64,000 nt of DNA, from assembly GCF_902459465.1 (NCBI RefSeq), contig NC_047065.1, positions 5,018,309 through 5,082,308 of the forward strand, written 5' to 3'. The stretch comes from Asterias rubens (lineage: Eukaryota; Echinodermata; Asteroidea; Forcipulatida; Asteriidae). Of this stretch, positions 62,201-64,000 are shown one piece after another. The translations under genes were made by a program, and so were the position numbers. Every line of letters starts with the position of its first letter. Position 1 is the first letter of the stretch. Below the pieces are notes generated by a model, which ran no database searches, was not told where the DNA came from, and saw nothing but the letters and a program-made list of their open reading frames with translations.

Positions 62201-63711
62201 CTGCTATCTGATATCAATAAAATAAACAGGCGTGTAATTCGCCACTCACCCGTATAATCAAATGTGGAAGTGACACCATCATATCCTAGCTGCCTGCAAG
62301 CCACCCTGGCTTCATTGTCCGTCCAGTTGTCGTCACAGATTGTCCCCCAGATTCCGTGATGGTAGACCTCCAAACGGCCGGCTCCCGAGGTCGAACTCCC
62401 GGCTAGCCTTAGGTCACCCTCCGCTGAAATGTCATCGAAAGATGTTTTTTGTTTCGTTTTTTGTTTTGTTGTTTTGTTTTTAATGAGTCAAACATATCTT
62501 TGTCATGATAATGATTCATTGAAAAAACAAGACAATGGGAGACTTTCTGGGACGATAGAGGGCAGCAGACTTACCGGGTAAATCCACTGTTCTCAGAATT
62601 ATGCGCATGTTCAGAACTACGTAAACAATGGAAATTTACCCGGTATGTCTGCTGCCACCTAGCGTTGGAAAGTCTCCTATTTGATTGAGTTCAAGGCCTG
62701 ACCTACATGTACAAGAGTGTAGGCTCTATTAAGACTTTCCAGGCTGTTTCATCACAATTTTACAAACTTTTCCCAAGGGCAAACAAATCGGAAATCTACT
62801 AAAAAGTAGGAAGAATACCATACCTGCTTTGTTCATGACAGTAAAGCTATTTCCCTGTACTATTAAAGGCACTGGACACTATTGGTAAATACTCAACATA
62901 ATTGTTAGCATAAAAACTTACTTGGTATTAACGAGCAATGGAGAGATGGCGATGACCAATTGAGTCAACATTTTCACAGACTTGTTATGTTGGGATACAC
63001 CAAGGAGAATACATGTATCTGGTTTTTGACAATTACCAAACGTGACCAGTGTCTTTAAAGTACTACCGGTACTGTTTATTGCTTGCGCAGCTCTGTGAAA
63101 TTAAACCCTCAAAGAAATTCTGTCCACTTTAAAGGCAGTGGACACTATTGGTAATTACTCAAAATAATTGTTAGCATAACACCTTACTTGGTAACGAGTA
63201 ATGGGGAGAGGTTGATAGTATCAAACATTGTGAGAAACGGCTCCCGTTGTGAGATACACCAACTGTGAAGGCTAGTCTTTGACAATTACCAATAGTGTCC
63301 AATGTCTTTAACGTTTGGTAAATAAAAGTTTGTTATTTTTGTCTCCTTCAGGTGATTTGTTTTATCAAGGTTGATGGATGAAGTGATTTTTTTTTATAAA
63401 AACACCGCTAAATGTATAATATTAAACTGTTCCATATGGTGATAGAACCACTGTTTAAGGAAATGCTGATGTTCACTACATCCATACCAGGATTCGAACC
63501 TACACATACCGGGATTCGAATACCTACCAGGAGTATTCTCTGATTCGCAGATCACTCCAGCATCACCATGGTAACCGCTACATCTATCATCCGTCCAGTC
63601 GTCACGTGCACACTGTGCTAGATTTGTTTCAGTCCCTTGGCAGTGCAAACCCGCCAGATAGACGGGATTATTGTGGGACCCGCTTGACCAGATCTTAGCA
63701 TCGACGGCCAA
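59251..63711 (-). CDS. SRCR-domain single-pass receptor with PPxY-rich tail (3' exons, partial)
   Basis: Exons in transcription order: 63711-63528, 62423-62250, 61155-60991 and 59783-59251 (stop TAA); all phases agree. The first visible exon ends an SRCR domain ([27 protein letters not shown]). The next two form a whole SRCR domain: [40 protein letters not shown], then [20 protein letters not shown] and VAIAC, with the usual six-Cys pattern. A short stalk leads to a transmembrane helix ([20 protein letters not shown]) and a cytoplasmic tail of about 150 residues rich in Pro, with [16 protein letters not shown] and [12 protein letters not shown] receptors bind proteins or microbial surfaces; PPxY motifs bind WW domains such as those of NEDD4-family ligases. 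More SRCR domains probably lie beyond the window edge. Confidence 0.9.
59690..60150. repeat. About 180-bp tandem repeats of the exon 4 5' edge
   Basis: The block GCGGATGCATAGTGA ... GAAGGGGAGATGTTT ... TTCAGAAAGTTAAC ... AAATTAAACTA starts near 59698, 59893 and 60062. The first is coding (transmembrane start and splice acceptor); the other two are decayed intronic copies. Confidence 0.75.
60225..60600. repeat. AT-rich minisatellite, AAATAAATGCATTGG type
   Basis: Many imperfect 18-24 bp units built on ATAAATGCATTGGAAATA, continuing more weakly at 60730-60835. The frames open across it are artefacts. Confidence 0.8.
61204..61603. mobile_element. Family A MITE, full length
   Basis: TTAAAGGCAGTGGACACTGT to GTGTCCAGTGACTGTCTTAA with TTAA at both ends. 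It lies in an SRCR gene intron, about 49 bp upstream of an exon. Confidence 0.8.
61751..61958. mobile_element. Family D MITE, left-truncated
   Basis: GATTCCCCGCTTACGTGCAA at the left; GTAAGCAGAGCCATGAAATT then GGCCCC at the right. It lies in an SRCR gene intron. Confidence 0.75.
62538..62678. mobile_element. Short TIR element
   Basis: GGAGACTTTCTGGGACGATA with AGACTTACCGGGTAAAT at the left mirrors ATTTACCCGGTATGTCT and GGAAAGTCTCC at the right. A half-copy (GAGACCTTTTGGGGACAGTA, GCTGCAGACTTAC) lies at about 617-655. SRCR gene intron. Confidence 0.75.
62863..63058. mobile_element. Family A MITE, internally deleted
   Basis: TTAAAGGCACTGGACACTAT joined after a short core to GACCAGTGTCTTTAA. 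196 bp. SRCR gene intron. Confidence 0.8.
63129..63311. mobile_element. Family A MITE, internally deleted
   Basis: TTAAAGGCAGTGGACACTAT to GTCCAATGTCTTTAA, 183 bp, with the middle missing. It lies 70 bp from the preceding copy. Confidence 0.8.
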
Positions 63712-64000
63712 CTGCAAAATACACCCATAAGACGAATTTAGAGAAATCCACATTGGATACGATGAACCGACTGTTTTTATGTTTAGTGTTTCTTAAACGA
63801 CAGTGAGGAAAATGTCATTTAAAATTGGACCCAATCCGAGCCTATTTTATCCCGCCAATCTCAAATTTTATGAGTCAAGGCGGACGCTGCTCACGAGGTT
63901 CAGCGACGGTAGGTTTTACGGATAGATATATGTTGGCATTGGTTTATTTACAGGCCCAGTCGTGGCCACTGGCTAAATTACTAGAGTGTTATAAACAACA
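63712..64000. other. Intron or flank of the SRCR gene at the window edge
   Basis: The upstream part of the SRCR domain ending at 63711 must lie beyond here. No exon was recognised. Confidence 0.4.

Noticed and set aside
1-64000. Bacterial or viral features such as operons, phage genes or toxin-antitoxin pairs
   Set aside because: All recognised genes are spliced animal genes; no such signature was seen.

Overview
The window is animal nuclear DNA: genes are split by GT-AG introns, intergenic space and introns are packed with short inverted-repeat transposons, tRNA-derived SINEs and CR1/L2-type remnants, and the gene set (EDEM2, PIGU, a CYP2-clan P450, a C18orf21/RMP24 homologue, an SRCR receptor) is that of an invertebrate deuterostome. 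My best guess is an echinoderm, probably a sea star, from the SRCR receptor and the style of the repeats; this is inference and not proven by the sequence. Exon boundaries were placed by eye, using splice sites, codon phase and family knowledge.

Layout. 39-3702 (+): last four visible exons of EDEM2, an ER GH47 mannosidase-like protein. 6298-10944 (-): a complete seven-exon gene for a 255-residue coiled-coil protein whose last exon resembles the C-terminus of CEP290. 11376-16347 (+): a complete five-exon cytochrome P450, head-to-head with the coiled-coil gene. 17153-20145 (-): three exons of a C18orf21 (RNase MRP subunit RMP24) homologue; its first exon was not found. 21525-53336: three head-to-tail copies of a 10.6-kb segment. 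Each copy holds an unrecognised minus-strand gene and exons 1-7 of PIGU. Only the third copy runs on into PIGU exons 8-11 (54487-56804), giving one complete 441-residue PIGU; copies 1 and 2 stop inside exon 7. 59251-63711 (-): the last four exons of a membrane receptor with SRCR domains, one transmembrane helix and a cytoplasmic tail with three PPxY motifs.

The genes do not form a pathway or operon. EDEM2 (ER-associated degradation) and PIGU (GPI transamidase) both act in the ER, but their proximity looks incidental. The strongest signals in the window are structural: the recent tandem triplication with a breakpoint inside a coding exon, at least three MITE families with TTAA-type ends, inverted arrays of a 16-bp minisatellite inside each unit, a MITE that supplies the stop codon and AATAAA of the SRCR gene, and repeated fragments of an SRCR-gene exon edge. 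Many differences between the three units are one-base homopolymer changes, so apparent frameshifts in copies 1 and 2 may be consensus errors.
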